Origin: Acidobacteriaceae bacterium
Lineage (GTDB): Bacteria > Acidobacteriota > Terriglobia > Terriglobales > Acidobacteriaceae
Direction: 5' to 3'
Assembly (NCBI GenBank): GCA_025350325.1
Contig: JANXYB010000010.1
Span: 1 to 48,020 of the forward strand
DNA: 48,020 bases
Positions within the stretch are counted from its first letter, which is position 1, and every line of letters starts with the position of its first letter. The position numbers and the translations under genes are program-made. This document shows, piece by piece, positions 38,514 through 47,671 of this stretch. Under the pieces are notes generated by a model, which had not been told where the DNA came from, searched no databases, and saw only the letters and a program-made list of their open reading frames with translations.

Positions 38514-40322
38514 TTATCTGGCTTGCAGTCTCGACTCGACCAAGACTGCTTTGCCTTTTGCTTTTGACGAGCGAACAAAGTAGATGGCTCCATAAAGACC
38601 CCAGACGGCCGATATGCCGAGCGCCAGAAGAGGTTCTTTAATCGTGCCCAGGTTGAAAATAGGACCGATCAGATAGAAGGCCATGCACGTGAGGTTGGCG
38701 ATCAAACCAAATCCGGGAATGATCAAGTGCACAAAGACGTTGTAATCGGGCCGCTTGTGGAAAGCCACGATACACAGCAGGCAACTCAGCGCGTAGAGGA
38801 TGAAGGTGCCGAAGTTGGATGTAAGCGTGATGGTCAGCAGTGAATTGGGTAGCGCTGCCAACGTGTCGTGCGAACTGTATCCAAAGCTTGAAAAGATGCC
38901 GTGCGGCAGCGCAGCAATGGTTGCATCGCTTGGGGCGCTGGCATCGGCGAAGACCAGCGAAACAGCTAGCACACCGAGTACCGCCGAGATTATAGCCAGG
39001 GTCCAAATGGCGCGGCGCGGTGTGAGCGACTTCGCATGTAAAATGCCGAAGTGTTCCGGTGCCTCATCGTCTTTGCCCATTGCGTAAGTCACGCGAGCCC
39101 CTGTATTCATGCAGCTCAGGGTGGTGCCGATCAGCGCGAGGAAGACGGTGATTGCTTCGCCCAGCATGAAATACTTGCCGTGTCCCTGACCCAGCAGCGC
39201 ATCGCCGACGATGATCATCATGTCTCCGACCGGGGCCGCAGAGCCTGCAGCGCTCTGCATCGTATAACCAGAATTGAGGAAGTAGTTTGCGGCGAAATAC
39301 TCAATCAGATAGCAAAGTAATCCTTGAATGAGCAACGATGCGATGACAGCGATGGGAATATGCTTAGTTGGATTCTTTGCCTCGCCTCCCATCGCAGTGA
39401 CCGATTCAAAGCCGACCAAAATGAGGATAGCGACCGTTGCCTGAATGAATACCCAACTGAATTTATGCGGAGAAATCACCGACGCTGCAGAAGTATGCGT
39501 CAGCATATTTCCGTTGCTGTCCTTGTCAGGGTACGTGATCGCAAAGGGAGTTGGCTTGCCGGCCGAATCGAGAAGGGGTTGAGGCACTCCGCTTGCGTCA
39601 CGAATGGTGGTGCCATCTTTTGGATTGGTTGCAAATTGGTAGGTATATGTGGCCAGCGATTGCGTGTCGTATTGGAAGGATGTCGCGCCCGTTGTTCCTG
39701 AAGGATGATTGACGCGATAACCGAGTGCCAGCATACTGAAAACCAGCAGTGCCGAAATCTGAATTACGTTGATGGCAAGATTGACAGCTGTCGAAGCGCC
39801 CGCGCCCTTTTGTGCGATCCACGCGACAAAGAACGAGAAGACCACCGCAACCAGAGCCATGAATATCGGCCCGGGATTGCCGCCGCTGATGAAGTTGGGA
39901 TACAGGAATCCAACCACATAGCCGACGAAGATGCCGGTAGTCGCCACCATTACGCCGGGGTAGACCCAGTAATAAAGGTGTGAGCCCCAGCCAACCACAA
40001 ATTTCGCAATACGCGCATATTTAAAAGCCTTGTCTCTCGAAAGCAGGGCTTGCTCAGCGTAGTAATAGCTGGATCCGGTGCCGGGATAGAGCTTCGAAAT
40101 TTCAGCATACGCAACGGCTGTAGCCAGGCACAGGCCAAGGGCGAGCAGGATGCCCCACCACATGGAGGGTGCGGTGGAAGGCTGACCCGCTGCACCGGTT
40201 GTGGCCTGGATGAAAAAGGTTAGCCATAGAAAGGCGCCAGGGGCGATGAGCGCCATCGCATTGCTGGTCAGTCCGGTTAGGCCCAGCGTGGCCTGCATCT
40301 GTGTTGCTTTTTGATCTGCCAT
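38514..40322 (-). CDS. APC-superfamily amino-acid permease with long loop
   Basis: The protein has 602 residues from the ATG at 40322, seven bases after AGGAG; an ATG two codons earlier is too close to the site. About 12 transmembrane helices are visible. The first carries the APC signature (LGLTGLTSNAMALIAPGAF), with 'AEISKLYPGTGSSYYY' and the mid-protein VGFESVTAMGGEAKNP block. A hydrophilic insertion of about 85 residues (about 202-288) between helices is unusual for the family. It imports amino acids or amines with a proton or by exchange; the substrate is unclear. The outer-membrane barrel gene lies 204 bases upstream on the same strand, so the two may form a cross-envelope route. Confidence 0.88.
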   Translation of the reverse strand: MADQKATQMQATLGLTGLTSNAMALIAPGAFLWLTFFIQATTGAAGQPSTAPSMWWGILLALGLCLATAVAYAEISKLYPGTGSSYYYAEQALLSRDKAFKYARIAKFVVGWGSHLYYWVYPGVMVATTGIFVGYVVGFLYPNFISGGNPGPIFMALVAVVFSFFVAWIAQKGAGASTAVNLAINVIQISALLVFSMLALGYRVNHPSGTTGATSFQYDTQSLATYTYQFATNPKDGTTIRDASGVPQPLLDSAGKPTPFAITYPDKDSNGNMLTHTSAASVISPHKFSWVFIQATVAILILVGFESVTAMGGEAKNPTKHIPIAVIASLLIQGLLCYLIEYFAANYFLNSGYTMQSAAGSAAPVGDMMIIVGDALLGQGHGKYFMLGEAITVFLALIGTTLSCMNTGARVTYAMGKDDEAPEHFGILHAKSLTPRRAIWTLAIISAVLGVLAVSLVFADASAPSDATIAALPHGIFSSFGYSSHDTLAALPNSLLTITLTSNFGTFILYALSCLLCIVAFHKRPDYNVFVHLIIPGFGLIANLTCMAFYLIGPIFNLGTIKEPLLALGISAVWGLYGAIYFVRSSKAKGKAVLVESRLQAR

Positions 40323-40511
40323 AGACATTCTCCTGAAAAGTGAAATTCTTAGGTCTGTCTGCTCCCGGCGCTTTACCGGGATCGCGCTCGATGCTGGCCC
40401 GCGTCCTTGTTCCGTCCGGGCAGATCTGGATAAGCTTTCTGAGTCATGAGAATGCTAGGTGCGCCACAATGAGGATGAAATGAAGAAACGCAACCTAGCA
40501 GGTCGCCGCCA

Positions 40512-40526
40512 CGCGGAGTTACGCGG
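40512..40526. repeat. Short intergenic motif shared with 11971-11985
   Basis: CGCGGAGTTACGCGG matches the pattern CGCRGAGWTACGCRG also found at 11971-11985. It lies directly after the porin stop codon. Two copies alone could be chance; genome-wide counts would decide. Confidence 0.3.
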
Positions 40527-41786
40527 CTATTTCTCGATGTTGTTGCCAAAGATGAAGCCGAATTCAAGGACGCCCCGGAATTGGTTAGCATCCGTTCCGG
40601 TGGTTCCGAACACACTTCCCGGCGCGTAGTCCTTTGCGTGCACCACCGCGAGATCGCCGCGAAGGTACATGCCTCCCTTTTGATAGGTTGGCGTTACGGT
40701 GAAGGTGGTGCCTGCGCTGCCCGCCCCAAAGCCCAGCATATTTACCGAGCCGTCGGTTGCATTGCCCGAGCTCGTGAGGTACTCCACGCGCGCCGGAAGT
40801 GAGAAGCCCCTCTTGAACGCGTAGCTGACGTTTAGCGCGCCGCCCGTTGCCGATGTGCCATTGGTGACGCCTACTTTTGCATTGGTCGGCAGCTTGCCAT
40901 ACTGGAAGTATGGCGAAACGATCCACCGACCCTTCGTGTAGGTATAGATCACCGCGTGCATGTAGCCGTTGTTCTGCACCGGCGTAGCCGCCGTTTGATA
41001 AGCGGTCTGTCCGAGGTTCCCCATCCCGTCGTATACCAGGACATGCGGCCCCTTGGTGAGGGTCACCGAGCCCGAGAGCCACGAATAACGGTTGGAATAG
41101 TAACCGTCATTCCAACTAATAGAGGCGGCCAGATACTTACCCAGAGCTTGATTGATCTGGATGCCCCGATTGATGGCGTTTTCCTGGTTCCATACGATGC
41201 CGCGCTCGATGTTGAAGTTCTGGTAAGTAAAGGTGGACTCGGCGCCCATCAGCGTGGGAAGGGCTCCGACGAGGAACTGGGTGGTCTTTCCTACCGGCAG
41301 CTTCAGGAAAGCGACGGGAACAGGACCATAGAAATTGTTCACGATAGTTTGGGCGTTAACAAACGGCACTGAGAGTGTCGGTAGGCTATAGGCGCCAGCC
41401 TGGATGAAGTACTGAACCTTCCCATCCGCTTTTTGAATGAAGATCTGTCCGTTGCTCAGAGTGGCTTGCGCACCGTCGTCTCCCGGCAAGTGATTGTTCT
41501 GGAACTGTGAGAAACCGGTCACGATGCCGTTGACCGACAGCTTGCCTAATGGTCCGGCATCGAAGGTCGCTGGCGGCAGCCATTGCAGCGGGCCCGTGAG
41601 AACGAACGTGGAAAGCGGGGCTGGCGCGGTTACAGGCACCGGTGCCTGGGCGGCTTGCGCCGCGGGTTCTGCGACTGCCTGCGTTGCAGCTGCGATTGTT
41701 GACTGAGCCTGTGCACTGGCCACGCTGGCCAGAGTAAGTGCGGCCCCGGTTAGGAATTGGAAAGTGTAACTCGACTGGAGAATCAT
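40527..41786 (-). CDS. Outer-membrane beta-barrel (porin-like) protein
   Basis: The protein has 419 residues from the ATG at 41786, nine bases after AAGGA; a GTG two codons earlier is less likely. The signal peptide (FQFLTGAALTLASVASAQAQ) is followed by an Ala/Pro-rich stretch to about residue 60. The rest is alternating amphipathic strands with many aromatic residues (LSVNGIVTGFSQFQNN, 'YFIQAGAYSLPTL', GRWIVSPYFQYGKLP, 'FRGVLEFGFIF'), as in the BBP2-like outer-membrane proteins. No plug or TonB box is seen. It is upstream of the permease on the same strand and divergent from the sensor kinase gene. Passive passage of amino acids or similar solutes is a reasonable inference. Confidence 0.8.
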   Translation of the reverse strand: MILQSSYTFQFLTGAALTLASVASAQAQSTIAAATQAVAEPAAQAAQAPVPVTAPAPLSTFVLTGPLQWLPPATFDAGPLGKLSVNGIVTGFSQFQNNHLPGDDGAQATLSNGQIFIQKADGKVQYFIQAGAYSLPTLSVPFVNAQTIVNNFYGPVPVAFLKLPVGKTTQFLVGALPTLMGAESTFTYQNFNIERGIVWNQENAINRGIQINQALGKYLAASISWNDGYYSNRYSWLSGSVTLTKGPHVLVYDGMGNLGQTAYQTAATPVQNNGYMHAVIYTYTKGRWIVSPYFQYGKLPTNAKVGVTNGTSATGGALNVSYAFKRGFSLPARVEYLTSSGNATDGSVNMLGFGAGSAGTTFTVTPTYQKGGMYLRGDLAVVHAKDYAPGSVFGTTGTDANQFRGVLEFGFIFGNNIEK

Positions 41787-42249
41787 TGACACTGATCCTT
41801 TCTCAGAAAATGTGGGATAGGACGCGCATTCGATTCGACGAAGAGAGGCTATTATCCAAACCTCCCATGCACCAACAACTTACAGTCGCGCCCACCGGAT
41901 CAACACGGATGTGCTGGTCTCGCAGAGGGCAAAGATTCGGCGAGCATGTGCGTGAGGCCCATGCTTCGAGCGATTTGAATAAAACCTTTGCGGCTTAAGA
42001 TTAGTAATGCAAACGCGGCATAAGGAACAGATAAAGATAGAAAACATTTGCATTTTTTATCAAACTCGAAACGGAATTGCGATGATTTGGGCTGAGGAAT
42101 AACAAGCGCTGAAGGCAAGACTAATACATAAGGCCGAATAAAGATGACATATGGCTGCTGCTAAAATTCATTAACGTTTTCTGCAGATGAATCCGGTAAG
42201 ACGCTAGCGTAAGGTCGAGACTTTAATTCCAGGAAAGGCCGGTAACCCG
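41787..42249. other. Divergent regulatory region between porin and sensor kinase
   Basis: There is no gene in these 463 bases. An AT-rich part (about 41991-42180) must hold promoters for both directions. Near the kinase gene, GTAAG occurs twice (42196-42200 and 42209-42213) around the perfect palindrome ACGCTAGCGT (42201-42210). Direct repeats of this kind could bind the OmpR/KdpE-type regulator encoded next door, but no consensus is known to me. Confidence 0.4.
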
Positions 42250-43755
42250 TTGTCCGGGACCTACACTCCTATCCGTACCGCCTTCGCCGCGAGGCGCACC
42301 CGAGGCTCCGGGTTGCAGTTGTTGCTGTTTGCGATGGAGTGCGGTCTCGGCGCGCTTTGCGTTGTGTTGGTAGGCGCATTCGCACACTGGCTTCAGTGGC
42401 TCTCACCTGTTGCCGTGCTTCTATACCTGCTCATCGTCCTGCCGACAGCGCTGCTTTGCGGCTTTTGGCAATCCGTCGTCGTTTCGTTCTCTGCGGTAGT
42501 TGTGCAGAGCTATTTCACAGCGCATTTGTCACGACTCAATCCTGCCGTCGATCCGGCCAATTCCATCACCCTGATCGCGTTTGTGCTCACTGCCCTAGTG
42601 GTCAGCCGGTTGTCAGCCCGCGTCACCGAGCACGCCCGAGAGGCTGAGTCCTGGGGCGGCCAGATGCAGGACCTTTATGAATTCACGCGTCGCACGCTGC
42701 AAATGAATCTGCATGTCGAGCCGGGTGCGCAACTCGCAGAATTGGTGCATGAAATATTTTCACTCGAAGCCGTCGTGGTCTTCGATGCCGACCTGCACGA
42801 AACATATCAGGCTGGTATCTGGGAAATCGATCCACAGGAACTGGCCCAGAATGTTTACTATTTCGAAACGTCCGACGATGATGCCGAGACAGGTATCGGC
42901 AGACGCGTAGTCCGCCTGGGGACCGCTCCGGTCGGAAGCCTGGTGCTACGCGGCGATACCAGCCCACTCACCAACAACGCGATTGCGTCGCTCATTGCCA
43001 TTACCTTTGACCGCTACCGCGCCTTTGCCAACGAGAGCCGCATCGAGACAGAACGCCGCACCGAGCAATTGCGTTCTACCGTACTCGATAGCCTGGCCCA
43101 TGCTTACAAGACACCTCTCACCGCGATTCGTGCCGCCAGCACCGGCTTGAGCGAGATGGGCAAGCTATCTGCCGGGCAGAGTGAATTGGTTGCCCTCATT
43201 GATGAACAAGCAGGGTTACTTAATGACTTGACAAAGCGCCTGTTGACCACCGCCCGACTCGATGCAGGCGAAGTTACGGTGCATGCGATTCAAGTGGGCG
43301 TACGTCAACTCATTGAAGAAGTCGTAGGCAGCCTGAGCGATCGACTCGCCAGCATGAAAGTCGCCATCGACCTGCCCGATCGCGAACTGATTGTTTGCTG
43401 CGATCGTCAGCTTATGTCGATGTTGCTATCGCAATACGTCGATAACGCCTGCAAGTATTCGATATACGGCACTGCCATCACCATCCGCGCAGTCCAGACA
43501 AGAGCAGAAGTGATTTTTTCTGTGCATAGCTTTGGTCCCGTCATTCCTATGGCGGACCGCGAACGTATATTCGATCGCTTCTATCGTTCGTCTACTTCGT
43601 CAAATCGCGCCTCCGGCACGGGAATCGGGCTTTCGGTGGCCAAACGCGCGGCCATGATTCACGGCGGATATGTGTGGGTAAAGAGTGAAGAAGATGAGGG
43701 CACAACATTCTACGCGGCTATTCCAGCCTCAGCACGAAAGAGGGAAATGCAATGA
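42250..43755 (+). CDS. KdpD-like sensor histidine kinase
   Basis: The protein has 501 residues from a TTG preceded by AGGAAAGG. Four membrane segments (about residues 23-125) match the DUF4118 module of KdpD. A GAF-like region (about 145-270) follows, then the kinase core: phosphoacceptor H284 in LDSLAHAYKTPLTAI (the usual HDLRTPL is HAYKTPL here), N-box QYVDNACKYS, and 'GTGIGLSVAKR'. The KdpD N-terminal Usp/KdpD domain is missing and no kdpFABC genes are present, so the signal need not be potassium. It overlaps the response-regulator gene by four bases (ATGA), showing translational coupling. It is divergent from the porin/permease genes, which it may control. Confidence 0.88.
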   Translation: MSGTYTPIRTAFAARRTRGSGLQLLLFAMECGLGALCVVLVGAFAHWLQWLSPVAVLLYLLIVLPTALLCGFWQSVVVSFSAVVVQSYFTAHLSRLNPAVDPANSITLIAFVLTALVVSRLSARVTEHAREAESWGGQMQDLYEFTRRTLQMNLHVEPGAQLAELVHEIFSLEAVVVFDADLHETYQAGIWEIDPQELAQNVYYFETSDDDAETGIGRRVVRLGTAPVGSLVLRGDTSPLTNNAIASLIAITFDRYRAFANESRIETERRTEQLRSTVLDSLAHAYKTPLTAIRAASTGLSEMGKLSAGQSELVALIDEQAGLLNDLTKRLLTTARLDAGEVTVHAIQVGVRQLIEEVVGSLSDRLASMKVAIDLPDRELIVCCDRQLMSMLLSQYVDNACKYSIYGTAITIRAVQTRAEVIFSVHSFGPVIPMADRERIFDRFYRSSTSSNRASGTGIGLSVAKRAAMIHGGYVWVKSEEDEGTTFYAAIPASARKREMQ

Positions 43756-44513
43756 GCCAATCAGCTATTCGTGTTTTAGTTGTCGATGATGAGGCCGCCA
43801 TTCGTCGCGCGTTGCGGCCGCCGCTGGTCGAGCTTGGTTTCGATTTCAGCGAGGCATCGCGAGGGGAAGAGGCGTTGCAGTTGCTCCACTCTGGCACATT
43901 CGATGTTGTCTTACTCGACATCAACATGCCGGGCATCGGCGGAATAGAAACCCTTCGCCGCATTCGCGCTTTTGCGCCGCGGCTTCCCATCCTCATGGTA
44001 AGCGTGCGTGAGAGAGAAGAAGAAAAAGTTGAGGCACTCGAACTTGGCGCAGACGATTACATCACCAAGCCTTTTAGCACGCGCGAACTGATCGCACGGA
44101 TTCGCACTGCGGTTCGCCGCGTCAATGCTCCGGCGCGCGCCGAAGATGCGCCAATAGAAATTGGCGAGGTGCGGTTGACTCCGGCGCGGCGCAGCGTTAC
44201 CAAGCGCGGCCAGGCTATTCACTTGACGCGCAAGGAATTCGATATTCTCTACTGCCTCATGAGCCGCGCTGGTCGCGTCGTGACGTACGCCAAGTTGCTT
44301 ACCGCGGTATGGGGCGCAGACTGTCGCGAAGAGGTCGAGTATCTGCGCACATTCATTCGTCAGTTGCGGAAGAAAATCGAGGACGACCCATCCAGCCCCA
44401 TCTACCTGCTTACTGACGTATACGTCGGATATCGTTTCACCGACGCGCAAATGCTGGTGGGAGAAAATGATGAGGTTGGCACCGATGCCGACACGCCTGA
44501 GGGCGTGCTGTAA
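43752..44513 (+). CDS. OmpR/KdpE-family response regulator
   Basis: The protein has 253 residues. The receiver domain (about 1-125) has the acidic pair VVDDEAAIRRAL, phosphoacceptor D56 in VLLDINMPGIGG, and conserved Lys in DDYITKPFSTREL. A winged-helix DNA-binding domain follows (about 135-235; HLTRKEFDILYCLMSRAG, 'EVEYLRTFIRQLRKKIE', 'YVGYRF'). The C-terminal 20 residues are acidic and extra. It starts within the kinase stop codon (ATGA overlap) and is certainly its cognate partner. Targets are unknown; the divergent porin promoter is the first candidate. Confidence 0.93.
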   Translation: MSQSAIRVLVVDDEAAIRRALRPPLVELGFDFSEASRGEEALQLLHSGTFDVVLLDINMPGIGGIETLRRIRAFAPRLPILMVSVREREEEKVEALELGADDYITKPFSTRELIARIRTAVRRVNAPARAEDAPIEIGEVRLTPARRSVTKRGQAIHLTRKEFDILYCLMSRAGRVVTYAKLLTAVWGADCREEVEYLRTFIRQLRKKIEDDPSSPIYLLTDVYVGYRFTDAQMLVGENDEVGTDADTPEGVL

Positions 44514-44540
44514 GAGACTGACTAGAGAATCTTGTGTTGT

Positions 44541-45089
44541 CTACTCGTCGTAGTGCAGCAGGCTGAAGACGTCGTACTCAGAAAACCGGTCGCGTCCTTT
44601 GAGGAAGTCCAGCTCGATCGCAAAAGCCAGGCCCGCGATCTCGCCGCCGAGTTGCTTGACCAGCTTGATGGTGGCTTCCATTGTGCCGCCGGTGGCGAGT
44701 AGATCGTCAACCAACACCACGCGCTGACCACGCTGAATTGCGTCAAGATGAATCTCTAGCATGTCGGTGCCGTACTCGAGATCGTACGTGACACGCGCGA
44801 CAGGCGCAGGCAACTTGCGCGGCTTGCGCACGGGCACGAATCCCGCGTTGAGCCGGTAAGCGAGCGCCGGCCCAAAGATGAATCCGCGTGCCTCAATGCC
44901 CAGCACCAGGTCGATCTTCCGCTCAATGTAATGCGCAGCAAGTGCGTCGATCAGCTTGGCAAAGCCGGTTTTGTCTTTAAGCAACGTGGTGATGTCGTAG
45001 AACAAAATTCCCGGCTTGGGAAAATCAGGCACCGTGCGCACCAGCGCCTTCAATGCTTCCACTTCGAGGGGTTTGAATGCTTCGGACAT
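44541..45089 (-). CDS. apt: Adenine phosphoribosyltransferase
   Basis: The protein has 182 residues. It converts adenine and PRPP to AMP and pyrophosphate in the cytoplasm (purine salvage). The PRPP-binding motif VVLVDDLLATGGT is complete. Other family marks are 'VRTVPDFPKPGILFYDIT', GIEARGFIFGPALAYRL and 'VPVRKPRKLP'. An AGGAG lies 11 bases upstream with GGAAG closer in. Length matches bacterial Apt. It converges on the response-regulator gene with only 27 bases between stop codons and has no visible terminator there. Confidence 0.95.
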   Translation of the reverse strand: MSEAFKPLEVEALKALVRTVPDFPKPGILFYDITTLLKDKTGFAKLIDALAAHYIERKIDLVLGIEARGFIFGPALAYRLNAGFVPVRKPRKLPAPVARVTYDLEYGTDMLEIHLDAIQRGQRVVLVDDLLATGGTMEATIKLVKQLGGEIAGLAFAIELDFLKGRDRFSEYDVFSLLHYDE

Positions 45090-45295
45090 GCTTCCGCTAG
45101 CTCCTGAAACCGGTATGGAATTGCAACCTGGCTTGAATGAAAATGGGGGAAGGGAATTGATGGGTACGCAAATCCTCTTCCCTACAGATTATAGAGGAGT
45201 GACCAAGATCGCCGAAGCGGATCGCATCCGCCAAAAGGTTTGTATTTAGTCCCTGGCCCCTGCGTCCAAACCCTGCCTCTCGCTAATCCTGTTCT

Positions 45296-45577
45296 TCACC
45301 ACGCGCCCTCGATGCGGAAGGCGTTGAGGCCGACGGCTTCTTTCTCGTCTAGATAATGTTCGATAAGACGGTCGACTCGACTGCCGCGCGGGCCCCGACG
45401 CAGAGCGGCGCGTAATTCGGCAAGGTCTTCTGCGGTGCCGGAGCCTACCACTTCGACGTCACCCTCTTCGGTGTTTCGTACCCAGCCGCGCAAATCTAAC
45501 TCGCTTGCTTCGCGATGAACAAACCAACGAAAGCCCACGCCCTGCACTCGACCCTGAATTAAAAAATGTAGAACCAT
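45296..45577 (-). CDS. acyP: Acylphosphatase
   Basis: The protein has 93 residues from the ATG at 45577, giving the normal family length. It hydrolyses acyl phosphates such as carbamoyl or 1,3-bisphosphoglycerate. The active-site arginine loop is in IQGRVQGVGFRWFV and the catalytic asparagine in GWVRNTEEGDVEV; both are intact. The open frame runs further upstream, to about 45880, with protein-like sequence but no good start, which is described in the gap entry. No clear ribosome binding site is seen. Neighbours are functionally unrelated. Confidence 0.92.
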   Translation of the reverse strand: MVLHFLIQGRVQGVGFRWFVHREASELDLRGWVRNTEEGDVEVVGSGTAEDLAELRAALRRGPRGSRVDRLIEHYLDEKEAVGLNAFRIEGAW

Positions 45578-45984
45578 CGTTAGCGGACCCAAGCCAGTTT
45601 TGCAGATGCGCCAAACACCGCGCAACCTTGGAAGCGCGTGGGCGAACGAATTCGGTGTCGAAGCGCAACCCAGGCTAGCTCTGCCTACGCAGCGGCCAAG
45701 TTTGAAACTGTCGGTTGACTTCGGGTCACTAGTCTTTGCGGTTTTGGGCTCGCCGGTGATCTTCAACGTTGGAGCCACGCGAACCTCAAAGAGTTTCGCA
45801 TTGCGCTCGGCGATGTCTATATCTTTGAATTCGGCGATATGGTTTGCGAGGGGACGAGTGAACGGTACATGATCTCGACCTTACTGCGAATAGTTTCGTT
45901 GCAGACGTTATCGGCTTGTTGAGCAAGGATGGCGACGTTGGATCTCGAATCGTGGCTCGCCTCCCGCGCTACACTGACTACAAC
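45578..45984. other. Gap with possible coding remnant
   Basis: No confident gene. On minus, a frame continuous with acylphosphatase stays open from a TAA at 45881-45883. Its first part reads like protein ([20 protein letters not shown], then AERNAKLFEVRVAPTL), then becomes low quality before the acylphosphatase ATG. The first usable start is a GTG at 45778. It may be a decayed gene end or an N-terminal extension. Confidence 0.35.
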
Positions 45985-46575
45985 ATGGTCTTTGTCCTCG
46001 ACAATTACGATTCGTTCACCTACAACCTCGTGCAATACCTGGGGGAATTGGGCGCGGAGGTCGAGGTGCGCCGCAACGACGAATTGACGGTTGAAGAAGT
46101 CGAGGCCCTCAAGCCGGAGCGCATCCTGCTTTCGCCTGGCCCGTGTACACCGAGTGGGGCGGGGATCCTTGTTCCGCTTATCCGCCACATGGCAGGCAAG
46201 GCACCGATACTCGGCGTCTGCTTGGGTCACCAGGCTATCGGAGAGGCGTTTGGCGGCGAGGTCGTTCGCGCGCACCACCTGATGCACGGCAAGACCAGCC
46301 CTGTAGATCACGATGGAAAAGGAATTTTTGCCGGATTGCCTACGCCCTTGACGTGCACCCGCTACCACTCCCTCATCGTCCGCGAAAAGTCTCTTCCCGC
46401 ATCGCTAATTATCACTGCCCGCACCGAAGAGAATAACGGCGCAGGCAAGGCGAAGGAGTCGGTGATCATGGGTCTTCGTCACCGCGACCTGCCTATTGAG
46501 GGCGTGCAGTTCCATCCTGAAAGCGTCTTGACCCAAGGCGGACACCAGATGATCCGCAACTTTCTGGACATGTAG
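45985..46575 (+). CDS. trpG: Glutamine amidotransferase, TrpG/PabA type
   Basis: The protein has 196 residues from the ATG at 45985; the upstream frame to 45916 is unsupported. It releases ammonia from glutamine for anthranilate synthase or aminodeoxychorismate synthase. Class I amidotransferase marks are complete: the opening [20 protein letters not shown], oxyanion region [13 protein letters not shown], nucleophile Cys in [15 protein letters not shown], and the His-Glu pair in [11 protein letters not shown]. No trpE or pabB partner lies in the window, so TrpG and PabA cannot be separated, and many bacteria use one protein for both. The next gene follows after four bases, so they are co-transcribed. 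Confidence 0.92.
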   Translation: MVFVLDNYDSFTYNLVQYLGELGAEVEVRRNDELTVEEVEALKPERILLSPGPCTPSGAGILVPLIRHMAGKAPILGVCLGHQAIGEAFGGEVVRAHHLMHGKTSPVDHDGKGIFAGLPTPLTCTRYHSLIVREKSLPASLIITARTEENNGAGKAKESVIMGLRHRDLPIEGVQFHPESVLTQGGHQMIRNFLDM

Positions 46576-46579
46576 ACCG

Positions 46580-47578
46580 ATGCGACCCCACTCATTTCGA
46601 ATGCAAAGTTACATGCCAGCGTTCCTTCCTACTTCCATTGCTTTTTCAGTGCTCATGGGCGCGAGTCTGCTGATCGCGCAGGCTCCCGTCGTAGCACAGC
46701 CGCCCCCACCGCAAACAGGAGCGATCGCGGTCGCATCTCCTCCGGCGGCTGCGGACTCGTCCGGTCCTCTGGCCATCGTTCCGCTCGACAGCAAGAGCGC
46801 CGACAGCGCGGCCATGGTTACTGGAGCGTTGCAGGTTTCCGGGGGTAGGGCGATCATCGCCGCTAGCGGAGCAGTCACTTCGGGGGCCGCAACCACAGAG
46901 GTGACGCTCCCGCATCGCGGAGTACTACGCGTATGCGCCTCGACCACGGTAAAGCTCGCAGCCGACTCCAGTGTTCCCGCCGGCGACGTTCCGGGCCTGA
47001 TGATGGTGCTCAATCACGGGGCTCTCGAGGCAGACTTTGCCACCGGCCGCAATTCCGACGTCCTGCTGACGCCCGATTTCCGCATCCTTATTGGTGGTCC
47101 CGGAGCGGCAGACGTAAAAGTGCGACTCGGCCAGCACGGCGATACCTGCGTCGACAATGCCGGCATAAACGCCCCTTACGTTCTTGTGACCAGCGTGTTT
47201 GATGGCAGCGTCTACCGGGTGCAGCCCGGCCAGCGGGTGATGTTTCAACACGGCAGCTTATTAGAGGTTGTGGACCAGGAAAAGGAGCCCTGCGGCTGCC
47301 CGCCAACTACGCGACCGGGGAGCAATGACTTTCCCTTGGCCCAAAGTGCAGGACTGGCGCCGCTTTCGCCGCCCGGGCCTCCCAGTGTCGCTCCGGCTGC
47401 CGCTACTGACACCTTCGTTTATAAGAGCGGCGCAAAGCCGACAGAGCCCGATGCGGCTCACACATCGACGACCACGACCAGTTCGAGCCCGGCAAACAAG
47501 GGGCGAACGAAAAGCGTCAAGCCGAATATATTTACCCGCATTGGGCATTTTTTCCGCCGTATATTTGGAGCGGAGTAA
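46580..47578 (+). CDS. Secreted FecR-like protein with Pro/Ser-rich tail
   Basis: The protein has 332 residues and begins four bases after trpG. A signal peptide (about 12-39, ending APVVAQ) is followed by a Pro/Ala-rich linker. The core (about 85-230) is beta-rich and resembles the FecR fold: 'TEVTLPHRGVLRVCASTTVKL', 'VLNHGALEADFATG', and DVLLTPDFRILIGG. From about residue 230 the chain is Pro/Ser/Thr-rich, with a CGC motif, then a basic end (FTRIGHFFRRIFGAE) that may contact membrane. No sigma factor or receptor gene is adjacent, so a signalling role like that of true FecR is not supported. The fold call is tentative. Confidence 0.55.
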   Translation: MRPHSFRMQSYMPAFLPTSIAFSVLMGASLLIAQAPVVAQPPPPQTGAIAVASPPAAADSSGPLAIVPLDSKSADSAAMVTGALQVSGGRAIIAASGAVTSGAATTEVTLPHRGVLRVCASTTVKLAADSSVPAGDVPGLMMVLNHGALEADFATGRNSDVLLTPDFRILIGGPGAADVKVRLGQHGDTCVDNAGINAPYVLVTSVFDGSVYRVQPGQRVMFQHGSLLEVVDQEKEPCGCPPTTRPGSNDFPLAQSAGLAPLSPPGPPSVAPAAATDTFVYKSGAKPTEPDAAHTSTTTTSSSPANKGRTKSVKPNIFTRIGHFFRRIFGAE

Positions 47579-47671
47579 GCCGAGAGTTGATCCTGGTACT
47601 TAAAGTAATTGTTGAACAACATTTCCCTAATCGTTGTGAGGGCACAGTTTATGCTGAAGGGCTTCATCGCC

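Noticed and set aside
42250..44513. A true potassium-responsive KdpDE system
   Set aside because: The kinase lacks the N-terminal KdpD domain, and no kdpFABC genes are present, so only KdpD/KdpE-like is claimed.
45817..46368. 183-residue minus-strand frame antisense to trpG
   Set aside because: TrpG/PabA catalytic motifs on the plus strand are complete, and the antisense frame has no family resemblance.
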